Shown here piece by piece: positions 57,058 to 64,000 of a DNA stretch of 64,000 nucleotides. The DNA is from Hymenobacter sp. UV11 (GTDB lineage: Bacteria; Bacteroidota; Bacteroidia; Cytophagales; Hymenobacteraceae). The stretch is from the NCBI RefSeq assembly GCF_004684095.1, contig NZ_SRII01000007.1:372001-436000 (forward strand), written 5' to 3'. The notes under the pieces are model-generated. The model was not told where the DNA came from and made no database searches. It saw only the letters and a list, made by a program, of their open reading frames with translations. Positions within the stretch are counted from its first letter, which is position 1, and every line of letters begins with the position of its first letter. Position numbers and translations under genes: made by a program.

Positions 57058-57780
57058 CTAAGCCACAGCCACCAGGGTAGTATAAACTTCTTCTAGCGGC
57101 TCCAGGCTGGTTAGCTCGGCCACGTGGGGTAGTGGCCGGGCGGCCCCGGTACGGTTCAGCCACACGGGCCGGATGCCCACGGCCAACGCCCCGAGCACAT
57201 CGGCCTGCCAGTTGTCGCCCACCATCACGGTTTGGGCCGGGCTGGCCCCCAGGCGCCGCAGGGCCACTTCGTAGATGGCGGGGTCCGGCTTGAGCACCCC
57301 TACCCCCTCCGAGGTTATCAGTGCATCAACAAGCCCCCGCATCCCCAGGTGGCGCAGCTTTTCTTCCTGCTCGGCCGTGCGGTTATTGGTCACGATGCCA
57401 ATCTGGTAAGTGGGCTTCAGGCGTTGCAGCAGCGCCAACGCCCCCGCCACGGGCTGCCGCAACTGCTGGTAGTGGGTGTAGTGCTGCTCGGCTACCTGCG
57501 TAGCGGCCGCCCCCGCGGTAGCCGGCTCATAGGGCGCCAGCAACTGCTGGAAGCGCAGCTGCCGCGCCTCCAGATACGATATACGCCCGGTCATGACCTG
57601 CGGGTGCAGCTCTTCCAACAGTTCGCTATAGCGCTGGTAGAGGTCTTCTACCGGCACCTGCTGCAAGGTGGGCCTATTAGCCGCCGTGGCGGCCAGGGCC
57701 GCCCGCGCCGTAGCCATGTGGTCGAAAAGCGTGTCGTCGAGGTCGAAGAGAACGGTCGTAACCGGAGTAGCTGGGAACAT
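57058..57780 (-). CDS. HAD-family phosphatase (YjjG-like)
   Basis: 240 aa. TTVLFDLDDTLFDHMATARA has the nucleophile Asp (DLDDT); IGIVTNNRTAEQEEKL motif II; LKPDPAIYEVALRRLG the Lys; VMVGDNWQADVLGA the metal Asp pair. YjjG-type enzymes act on nucleotide monophosphates. HisB already supplies histidinol-phosphatase, so this enzyme's role in the operon is unclear. Confidence 0.9.
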   Translation of the reverse strand: MFPATPVTTVLFDLDDTLFDHMATARAALAATAANRPTLQQVPVEDLYQRYSELLEELHPQVMTGRISYLEARQLRFQQLLAPYEPATAGAAATQVAEQHYTHYQQLRQPVAGALALLQRLKPTYQIGIVTNNRTAEQEEKLRHLGMRGLVDALITSEGVGVLKPDPAIYEVALRRLGASPAQTVMVGDNWQADVLGALAVGIRPVWLNRTGAARPLPHVAELTSLEPLEEVYTTLVAVA

Positions 57781-57807
57781 AGCGGGGTATAACAACGAAA
57801 CGGCTGG

Positions 57808-58458
57808 TTAGCTTAAGCGAGCCACCTGGCAGGCGTGGTCGAGTCTGGCTAGAATCCGGGCACCCACGTAGTGCCGGAATCGCGGGGCGCCTCGCTTCCG
57901 GATGCGGTAGTACACATCCCAATAGCTGGCCACCCGCCCCCGGGTCTGCTGCCAGTATAAGGGGTTCTCGGCAATGAGCTGTACGTAGCTGGCCAGCAGC
58001 ATGGGCGTCAGGCACTGCTCCAGCACCTGCAGAATTTCCTGCACGTACTCCCCAAGCAAGCTAAACGTGAAAGGTGTCGTGAAGGCCTCTGGTGCACCAT
58101 CGCTGAGGGTAAACAAGGCTTCCAGGTGCCGCTGCCGCACATAGCCGTCGTGGTGGCGTAGATACAGACAATGTACCAACTGCCGCTGCCGGTTACTCAG
58201 CTCTTGGAGGTTCCCAGCAAGCGGCTCCCGAACATACAGCCGGTAAGGCAGTGCTAAGGGCACCCCCTGCCAGATAATCAAGCGGGCATCCGCCGACAGC
58301 TGTGTGCCACCGGCTGCCAGTTGACCCGACAGGTCCAACAGCAGATTCAGCGCGGCCTGGACGTCGCTGGCCACCACCCCAGGAAAGAGCGTGGCCAACT
58401 GCCGCCGCTCCTGGCTGGGCAGCCACTTAGCCAGCAAAGCGTTCCAGGTCCAGCTCAT
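57808..58458 (-). CDS. Unknown protein in the his operon
   Basis: 216 aa, mostly alpha-helical with aromatic-rich segments (RQRQLVHCLYLRHHDGYVRQ; SYWDVYYRIRKRGAPRFRHY). No family, signal peptide or membrane helix. It begins 12 nt after hisA and is followed by the HAD gene, so it is co-transcribed. Slightly lower GC than its neighbours. Perhaps a lineage-specific insertion into the operon. Confidence 0.7.
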   Translation of the reverse strand: MSWTWNALLAKWLPSQERRQLATLFPGVVASDVQAALNLLLDLSGQLAAGGTQLSADARLIIWQGVPLALPYRLYVREPLAGNLQELSNRQRQLVHCLYLRHHDGYVRQRHLEALFTLSDGAPEAFTTPFTFSLLGEYVQEILQVLEQCLTPMLLASYVQLIAENPLYWQQTRGRVASYWDVYYRIRKRGAPRFRHYVGARILARLDHACQVARLS

Positions 58459-58469
58459 CCACTTGCTAT

Positions 58470-59198
58470 TTATTGTACCAACGCCAGCTCGGCACGCAGT
58501 TCCGCCTCCGTAATCGTGCCTTCGTAAATAGCCTTGCCAATGATGGCGCCCGCCATCCCCAGTTCGCGCATCGCCACTACGTCGGCCACAGTAGTGACGC
58601 CGCCGCTGGCCACGAACTGCGCCGCCGGAAACTGCCGCCGCAAGGCGGCGTACGTGTCGGTAGCGGGGCCTTGCAGCTGGCCATCGCGGCTCACGTCGGT
58701 GCAGATGAAAGTTGTGGCTCCGGCCGCCAGATAAGCCCCAATAAAATCGGGCAGGCGCTGAGTGCTCTGCTCAGTCCAGGCGCTTACGGCGATAAAGTCG
58801 TCCTTGAAATCGGCCCCGATGATGATGCGCTCCGCCCCGAACCGGGCCAACCACTCCCCCACCAGCTCGGGCTCGCGGGCCGCAATGCTACCGGCCGTGA
58901 GCTGCGCCGCCCCGGCCGCAAACGCCGCCTCGGCTGAGGCCGTAGTCTGAATGCCCCCACCGAAGTCGATGTGCAGCTTCGTGTGGCGGACAATGCGCTC
59001 CAGCACCGGCAGCTGGCGGGGCTCGCGGGCGCGGGCCCCGTCGAGGTCTACCAGGTGCAGGTGGGTAGCCCCGAGCTGCTCGAAGTACTGGGCCTGGGCC
59101 AGCGGGTCGGCGGCGTAGGTGGTCTGGCGGGCAAAGTCGCCGCCCGTCAGGCGCACGCACGAACCATTAATGAGGTCGATGGCGGGAATTATCTTCAT
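58470..59198 (-). CDS. hisA: ProFAR isomerase
   Basis: 242 aa TIM barrel: MKIIPAIDLINGSCVRLTGG with the catalytic Asp, HLHLVDLDGARAR, DFGGGIQTTASAEAAF, FICTDVSRDGQLQG with the second Asp, and VASGGVTTVADVVAMRELGM. Converts ProFAR to PRFAR, the substrate of HisFH. Full length. Confidence 0.96.
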   Translation of the reverse strand: MKIIPAIDLINGSCVRLTGGDFARQTTYAADPLAQAQYFEQLGATHLHLVDLDGARAREPRQLPVLERIVRHTKLHIDFGGGIQTTASAEAAFAAGAAQLTAGSIAAREPELVGEWLARFGAERIIIGADFKDDFIAVSAWTEQSTQRLPDFIGAYLAAGATTFICTDVSRDGQLQGPATDTYAALRRQFPAAQFVASGGVTTVADVVAMRELGMAGAIIGKAIYEGTITEAELRAELALVQ

Positions 59199-59255
59199 TT
59201 GGGTAATATATAAGTTACGACTCGTAGGCCAATCTTACACCATTTGTTAAAAAAA

Positions 59256-59906
59256 CTAGGTAAGGTCGGCGACCAGGAAGTTCTTCAGAATCTGCTCGCC
59301 TGCGGGCCCGCTTTTCTCCACGTGAAACTGCACGCCGTAGAAGTTGCGGTAGCGTACGCCGGCGCTGAACGGCGCCCCGGCCGGGTAGCTGGCCTGGGCA
59401 ATGGTATAGTCGCCTACCGGTGCGTAGAAGCTGTGCACGAAGTACACGTAGTCGGCCGCCGTAGGCACGGCGGCCGGTGGCCCCGCCCCGCCACCACCCA
59501 GGTTTTCAAACAGCGGCGTTTGCAGGTCGTGGAGGTTATTCCAACCCATATGGGGTACTTTGTGGGCGGCATCGGGCGGCGTAAAGCGCACCACGTCGAA
59601 GGGCAACATGCCCAGCAGCTCGGTGCCCCCGGCGGGGCCCTCCTCGCTGTGGCGACCCAGCAACTGCATACCCAGGCAAATACCCAGGAAAGGCTGCGTG
59701 AGGGTGGGCAGGACCTTATCGAGGCCGGCGGCGCGCAGCGCCCGCATGGCCGAGCTGGCCTCGCCCTCGCCCGGAAACAGCACCCGGTCGGCCCGGCGAA
59801 TAACCTCGGGGTCCGAGGTGAGCGTAGCGTTCATGCCCAGGCGCTCCAAGGCAAACAGCACGGACTGCACGTTGCCGCCCTGGTAATCGATAACAGCGAT
59901 GTTCAT
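59256..59906 (-). CDS. hisH: Imidazole glycerol phosphate synthase, glutaminase subunit
   Basis: 216 aa class I glutamine amidotransferase. MNIAVIDYQGGNVQSVLFAL, FLGICLGMQLLGRHSEEGPA with the nucleophile Cys, and FYGVQFHVEKSGPAG with His and Glu complete the triad. It delivers ammonia to HisF. ATG chosen at MNIAVID; the frame extends further up. Confidence 0.96.
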   Translation of the reverse strand: MNIAVIDYQGGNVQSVLFALERLGMNATLTSDPEVIRRADRVLFPGEGEASSAMRALRAAGLDKVLPTLTQPFLGICLGMQLLGRHSEEGPAGGTELLGMLPFDVVRFTPPDAAHKVPHMGWNNLHDLQTPLFENLGGGGAGPPAAVPTAADYVYFVHSFYAPVGDYTIAQASYPAGAPFSAGVRYRNFYGVQFHVEKSGPAGEQILKNFLVADLT

Positions 59907-59966
59907 GATAAAACATTTGGTTAATAAAGAACTTTCACGATATTTACCCAAATGATAAAGTATGGT

Positions 59967-61067
59967 TTATAGAATTCCCTTCGTGCTCGGAATCACGTGT
60001 TGCCCGGTCGGGTCACGCACCAACGCCATCTTGATGGACTTAGCCACGGCCTTGAAGATTGCCTCGATTTTGTGGTGCTCATTATCGCCCTCGCACTTGA
60101 TGTTGAGGTTGCAGCGGGCCGCGTCGGAGAAGCTTTTAAAGAAATGGTAAAACAGCTCGGTGGGTACGTCACCCACCCGCTCGCGCCTAAAGTCGGCGGC
60201 CCACACCAGCCAGGGCCGACCCGAAAAGTCGATGGCCGCCTGGGCCAGCGCGTCGTCCATGGGCAGCAAAAAGCCGTAGCGGTTCACCCCGCGCTTGTCG
60301 CCGATGGCCTCGTCGTAGGCCGCGCCAATGGCAATGGCCGTGTCTTCCACGGTGTGGTGCTCATCAATGTGCAGGTCGCCGTGGGTGCGCACGTAGAGGT
60401 CGCAGCCGCTGTGCTTACCCAATTGGTCAAGCATGTGGTCGTAGAAACCCAGGCCGGTTTTGCAGTCGGTGTGGCCGGTGCCATCGAGGTTGAGAATAAC
60501 TTCGATGCGCGTTTCATTGGTGTTGCGCATAATGTGCGCCTTGCGCGGCGGGCGGCGCAGGTGCTCATATACGGCGGCCCAGTCGGTGGTGCTGAGCGCG
60601 GCACGCTCGTCGGCCTCGGCGTGCAGCAGGATAGCGCGGCAGCCCAGGTTCTCGGCCAGCTGCACATCGGTCAGCCGGTCGCCGATGACGTAGGAGTGCG
60701 CCAGGTCGTAGCCGTTGGCCGGGTCGAGGTAGCGGGTGAGCAGGGCGGTGCCGGGCTTGCGCGTCGGGGCCGGGTCGTGGGCAAAGCTGCGGTCAATCAG
60801 AATCTCGCTGAACTCGATCCCCTCCCCTTTCAATACATCCAGCATTTTTTGCTGGTAGGGCCAGAAGGTGTCCTCGGGATAGCTCTCGGTGCCGAGGCCG
60901 TCCTGGTTGGTCACCAAGACCAGCTCGTACTCGCCGTCGCGGGCCAGCTGGGCCAGGGCCGTGATGGCACCGGGCACGAAGTCAAATTTATGCCAGGCAT
61001 CAATCTGGTAGTCGGTCGGCGGCTCAATGAGGATGGTGCCGTCGCGGTCGATAAATAAAACTTTCAT
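59967..61067 (-). CDS. hisB: Bifunctional histidinol-phosphatase / IGP dehydratase
   Basis: 366 aa fusion. The N-terminal HAD-IIIA phosphatase has FIDRDGTILIEPPTDYQID, LVTNQDGLGTESYPEDT and a C-x-H zinc-type region in place (SFAHDPAPTRKPGTAL). The C-terminal IGP dehydratase from about residue 178 has GHTDCKTGLGFYDHMLDQ, HGDLHIDEHHTVEDTA and KCEGDNEHHKIEAIFKA. Carries out steps 6 and 8. The fused form is found in Bacteroidota and enterobacteria. Confidence 0.96.
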   Translation of the reverse strand: MKVLFIDRDGTILIEPPTDYQIDAWHKFDFVPGAITALAQLARDGEYELVLVTNQDGLGTESYPEDTFWPYQQKMLDVLKGEGIEFSEILIDRSFAHDPAPTRKPGTALLTRYLDPANGYDLAHSYVIGDRLTDVQLAENLGCRAILLHAEADERAALSTTDWAAVYEHLRRPPRKAHIMRNTNETRIEVILNLDGTGHTDCKTGLGFYDHMLDQLGKHSGCDLYVRTHGDLHIDEHHTVEDTAIAIGAAYDEAIGDKRGVNRYGFLLPMDDALAQAAIDFSGRPWLVWAADFRRERVGDVPTELFYHFFKSFSDAARCNLNIKCEGDNEHHKIEAIFKAVAKSIKMALVRDPTGQHVIPSTKGIL

Positions 61068-61077
61068 CGCAGATTAA

Positions 61078-61105
61078 ACAGATTAAACGGATTTCGCAGA
61101 TACGC
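61078..61105. repeat. AGATTAAACAG spacer words between hisC and hisB
   Basis: Tandem-like words AGATTAAACAGATTAAACGG and CGCAGAT just upstream of hisB. Within the 179-bp gap nothing else is recognisable. Confidence 0.5.
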
Positions 61106-61246
61106 TGCTGCGCAGCTGACTAGGCACTGGTGCCCGGATACGGAATTTATAAGCCTCTCCCAGGGGAAGCTCCGGATTGGTAGTTGGCCAGCGGCGGGTG
61201 GCTTCGACGGGCGGCTGGGTGAGCGGGTTAAATTTGGGCTAGCGAA

Positions 61247-62308
61247 TTACGCGGCTGCGAATTCTGCCAGCGCCGCCAGCAGCTTTTCATTTTCCTCCGG
61301 CGAGCCCACCGTGAGGCGGAGCGTACCGGCGCAGCCGGGCTGGGTAGTACGGTTGCGCACCACGATGCCGCGGCTCAGCAGGTACTCATACACGGCGGTG
61401 GCGTCGGGGTGAAAACGGACCAGCAGGAAGTTGGCATCGGAGGGGAACACCTCGGCCACGAGGGGCAGCGCGGGCAGGCGCTCGGCCAGCCAGGCGCGGC
61501 CGGTGAGCAGTTGTTGACGCAAGCTCTCGAAGTGCGGAGCCGCCGCCAGGGCCGCCAGCGCATGCTGCTGGGTGGCCTCCGATATATTATAAGGAGGTTT
61601 GATTTTGTTGAGGTAGCCGATGATGGCCGGCGAGGCGAAGGCCATGCCCAGGCGCAGGCCGGCCAGGCCCCAGGCCTTGGAGAAGGTCTGGAGCACTACC
61701 AAATTAGGAAACTCGGCCAGGCGGGTGGTCCAGCTGGGGGCGGCGGCGAAGTCGGCGTAGGCCTCGTCTACCACCACCAGGCCGGGGAAGCCGCGCAGAA
61801 TTTCCTCGATGGCCGCGGCGTGGAGCAGGTTGCCGGTAGGGTTGTTGGGCGAGCACAGGAACACCAGCTTGGCCGAGGAGACCAGCACGCCGGCCACGAG
61901 CTCGGGCGAAAGCTGGAAATCGGCCGTGAGCGGCAGGCGCTCGATACGCACGTCGTTGAGGTTGGCAGCCACCTCGTACATGCCGTAGGTGGGGGGTAGC
62001 AGCAAAATGCTGTCCTGGCCGCCGGGCATGCAGGTGAGGCGCACCAACAGGTCGATGGCCTCGTCGGAGCCGTTGCCCAAGAAAATCTGGTCGGCCCCTA
62101 CCCCCTTCAACTGCGCCAACTCAGCCTTCACGGCACGCTGCTGCGGGTCGGGGTAGCGGTTGAACTGGGTCGGGCCGGCGCTACCGAGGCTGTTCTCGTT
62201 GGCGTCGAGCATCACCTGCGCCTCGCCCGTAAACTCGTCGCGGGCCGACGAGTACGGCTTCATGGCCCGGATATTGGGGCGAATAAGGGATTCTAAGTTA
62301 AAGGACAT
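61247..62308 (-). CDS. hisC: Histidinol-phosphate aminotransferase
   Basis: 353 aa, PLP enzyme of step 7. LDANENSLGSAGPTQFNRYP (substrate loop), QIFLGNGSDEAIDLLVRLTC (cofactor phosphate), FLCSPNNPTGNLL, VVVDEAYADFA with the PLP Asp, and LQTFSKAWGLAGLRLGMAF with the Schiff-base Lys. Full length with ATG start. Confidence 0.96.
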   Translation of the reverse strand: MSFNLESLIRPNIRAMKPYSSARDEFTGEAQVMLDANENSLGSAGPTQFNRYPDPQQRAVKAELAQLKGVGADQIFLGNGSDEAIDLLVRLTCMPGGQDSILLLPPTYGMYEVAANLNDVRIERLPLTADFQLSPELVAGVLVSSAKLVFLCSPNNPTGNLLHAAAIEEILRGFPGLVVVDEAYADFAAAPSWTTRLAEFPNLVVLQTFSKAWGLAGLRLGMAFASPAIIGYLNKIKPPYNISEATQQHALAALAAAPHFESLRQQLLTGRAWLAERLPALPLVAEVFPSDANFLLVRFHPDATAVYEYLLSRGIVVRNRTTQPGCAGTLRLTVGSPEENEKLLAALAEFAAA

Positions 62309-62325
62309 ACTAGTTAAAATCGTTA

Positions 62326-62417
62326 GTCATGCAGACCGCAGGGAAGCATTTCGCTCGCTTCGTTGAGCGATTGAGGTTACTATCCCACGCGAGATGCTTC
62401 CCTGCGGTCTGCATGAC
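62326..62417. repeat. 24-bp perfect inverted repeat between hisD and hisC
   Basis: Arms 62326-62349 and 62394-62417 (GTCATGCAGACCGCAGGGAA and complement), 44-nt centre. It resembles the REP-like intergenic repeats of Bacteroidota with a GCAGxxCGCAG core, and may stabilise or process the his transcript. Confidence 0.8.
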
Positions 62418-62420
62418 GTT

Positions 62421-63728
62421 CTAGTTGGTAGTAGTTAAATGCTCTCGGCGCAGGGCCACGGCGTGGGCGTGGGCGTGTAGCCCCTCGGCCCGGGCCATGG
62501 GTTCTACTACCGGGGCCAGGGCGAGCAGGCCGGCGGGGGCGAGCTGCTGGAAGGTGATTTTCTTGTAGAACGAATCCAGCGACACCCCACTGTAGGCGCG
62601 GGCGTAGCCACCCGTGGGCAGGGTGTGGTTGGTACCGGAGGCATAGTCGCCCACCGCCTCGGGCGTGAGGTGGCCCATGAACACGGAGCCCGCATTGTAG
62701 ATAGCGGCGGCCAGCGCCTCGGGGGCGGCCACGGCCAAGATGAGGTGCTCCGGGGCGTACTGGTTGCAGAACTCCAGCATGGCGGCCATACCGGGCAGCA
62801 GCAGGCCGCGGCTTTCGGTGAGGGCCTGGCGGGCAATTTCGGCGCGGGGCAATAGCGGCAGCTGGCGCTCCAGCTCCGTTACTACGCCGTTTAATAAGGC
62901 TTCCGAATCAGTGAGCAGCACCACCTGCGAGTCGGGGCCGTGCTCGGCTTGCGAAAGCAGGTCGGCAGCCACAAAGGCGGGGTTGGCGCTGGCATCGGCG
63001 ATAACCAATACTTCGCTGGGGCCGGCGGGCATATCAATCGCTACCCCACGCTGGGCGGCCAGCTGCTTGGCGGCGGTCACGTAGCGGTTGCCGGGGCCGA
63101 AAATCTTATCCACGGCCGGCACCGAGGCGGTGCCCACGGTGAGCGCGGCCACGGCCTGCGCCCCGCCGGCTTTGATGATGGTAGTCAACCCCAACTCCTG
63201 GGCGGCGAAGAGAATAGCCGGCGCAATGCGGCCATCGCCCCGGCCGGGCGGCGTGCACAGCACAATTTCGCGGCAGCCCGCCAGCTTGGCCGGAATGCCC
63301 AGCATTAATAAGGTAGAAAAGAGCGGCGCCGAGCCGCCCGGCACGTAGAGGCCCACCCGCGGCACGGCTACGCTGCGGCGCCAGCAATGCACGCCGGGCA
63401 TAGTTTCGACCTCCGCTTCCACGGCCGGTGGCTGCTGGGCAGCGTGGAAAGTGGTGATATTCTTAATGGCTTGGCGGATGGCAGCTTGCAGCTCGGCGTG
63501 TACCTGGGCGGCTCCTTCAGCGAGCTCCTCGGCGCTCACGCGCAGGTTGGCTAGCGCGGGCACGCCGTCGAGCTGGGCGGCGTAGTCGCGCAGGGCCTCG
63601 TCGCCGCGGCGGGCTACGTCGTCAAAAATCTCCCCGGCGCGGGCCAGAATGGCAGCGTTGCTGCCCGCCAGCGGGCGCTGCTGAAGCACCGGCCACTGGG
63701 CACGGGCGGGGTTGTGAAAAATCTGCAT
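62421..63728 (-). CDS. hisD: Histidinol dehydrogenase
   Basis: 435 aa, zinc enzyme oxidising histidinol to histidine with NAD. GLYVPGGSAPLFSTLLMLG, DKIFGPGNRYVTAAKQLAAQ, GPSEVLVIADASANPAFVAA and LSQAEHGPDSQVVLLTDSE with the catalytic/zinc residues; NQYAPEHLILAV and GDYASGTNHTLPTGGYAR complete the site. Full length. Confidence 0.97.
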   Translation of the reverse strand: MQIFHNPARAQWPVLQQRPLAGSNAAILARAGEIFDDVARRGDEALRDYAAQLDGVPALANLRVSAEELAEGAAQVHAELQAAIRQAIKNITTFHAAQQPPAVEAEVETMPGVHCWRRSVAVPRVGLYVPGGSAPLFSTLLMLGIPAKLAGCREIVLCTPPGRGDGRIAPAILFAAQELGLTTIIKAGGAQAVAALTVGTASVPAVDKIFGPGNRYVTAAKQLAAQRGVAIDMPAGPSEVLVIADASANPAFVAADLLSQAEHGPDSQVVLLTDSEALLNGVVTELERQLPLLPRAEIARQALTESRGLLLPGMAAMLEFCNQYAPEHLILAVAAPEALAAAIYNAGSVFMGHLTPEAVGDYASGTNHTLPTGGYARAYSGVSLDSFYKKITFQQLAPAGLLALAPVVEPMARAEGLHAHAHAVALRREHLTTTN

Positions 63729-63736
63729 GTTTCTTT

Positions 63737-63855
63737 AGCTGTTAGCTTATAGCTACTAGCTGTTAGCTTTTCTCTGAGCAAAGATTACCTACTGCTAGTT
63801 GCTTTCCCCAGGAACAAGAAAAAGCTAACAGCTAGTAGCTATTAAGCTAACAGCT
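63737..63855. repeat. 35-nt inverted repeat between hisG and hisD
   Basis: Arms 63737-63771 and 63819-63855, one-base indel, built of AGCTGTTAGCT/TAGCTACTAGC words that also occur before gyrA. Confidence 0.8.
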
Positions 63856-63862
63856 CAAAAAA

Positions 63863-64000
63863 TTACCCTACCCGCTTCTCAATGGGCAGCACCAAAATGC
63901 CTTCGGCGCCAATGGCCTGCAGCTCGCCGGCAATGTGCCAGAACTTGTCTTCCTCTACCACCGACTGCACCGATACCCAGCCTTCTTCGGCCAGCGGCGT
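63863..64000 (-). CDS. hisG: ATP phosphoribosyltransferase, C-terminal end (partial)
   Basis: The last 45 residues, ending DKFWHIAGELQAIGAEGILV then LPIEKRV. This is the ACT-like regulatory domain end of long-form HisG, which binds histidine for feedback inhibition. The start lies beyond the window. Being upstream of hisD, it is the first visible gene of the operon. Confidence 0.9.
   Translation of the reverse strand, partial: TPLAEEGWVSVQSVVEEDKFWHIAGELQAIGAEGILVLPIEKRVG

Noticed and set aside
59997..61058. Rightward open frame of 353 codons
   Set aside because: Antisense of hisB; no start context and valine/glycine-rich nonsense.

Overview
The window is chromosomal DNA of a GC-rich member of the Bacteroidota, most likely a Hymenobacter relative. 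The supporting signs are TAnnTTTG promoter boxes, no obvious Shine-Dalgarno sequences, a bifunctional HisB, DUF349, DUF1015, DUF4259 and DUF6266 proteins, and the word GGGGGTAGG scattered inside and between genes. No species can be named from the sequence alone.

Layout. Positions 1-3217 are chromosome: the 5' part of a secreted GH43 glycosidase, a RibD-C-type reductase and a gene remnant. Positions 3218-35315 are one integrated element of about 32.1 kb, bounded by a 14-bp direct repeat. The right copy is the 3' end of tRNA-Thr(UGU), and a tyrosine integrase lies beside it. From left to right the element carries: a self-cleaving S24 repressor with a 16-bp operator palindrome; a replication module with an iteron array inside its initiator-like gene; a VRR-NUC nuclease; a Dam-like methylase next to a complete MmeI-like type IIL restriction-modification enzyme; TIR, DUF4062 and SLATT-like genes that look like phage defence; a four-gene lysis cassette (holin-like, overlapping spanin-like pair, M15 endolysin); a GC-rich stretch of about 1 kb with no convincing gene; a SLOG gene; a rightward operon of small phage-type genes whose intergenic gaps carry GC-rich hairpins; umuDC plus two small genes; a second set of AT-rich cargo genes; DUF6266 and nuclease genes; and the integrase. 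I see no terminase, portal, capsid or tail gene, so the element resembles a phage satellite or a phage of an unrecognised type.

Positions 35376-64000 are ordinary chromosome. They hold a DUF349 protein, YqgE, two large membrane proteins of glycosyltransferase-like architecture, PdxH, a DUF1015 protein, Maf, a one-domain EamA transporter, a 39-aa membrane peptide unit, a DUF4259 protein, GpsA, an HD hydrolase, GyrA, a TPR protein, a 345-aa unknown behind a large palindrome, and then the leftward histidine operon. That operon reads hisG(partial)-hisD-hisC-hisB-hisH-hisA-unknown-HAD-hisF-VOC-hisIE.

How the parts fit: the element probably stays dormant under the S24 repressor. DNA damage (RecA filaments) would cut both the repressor and UmuD, switching on replication, mutagenic repair and lysis, while the restriction and TIR/DUF4062/SLATT genes would protect the lysogen. 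These links are inferred from families and gene order.
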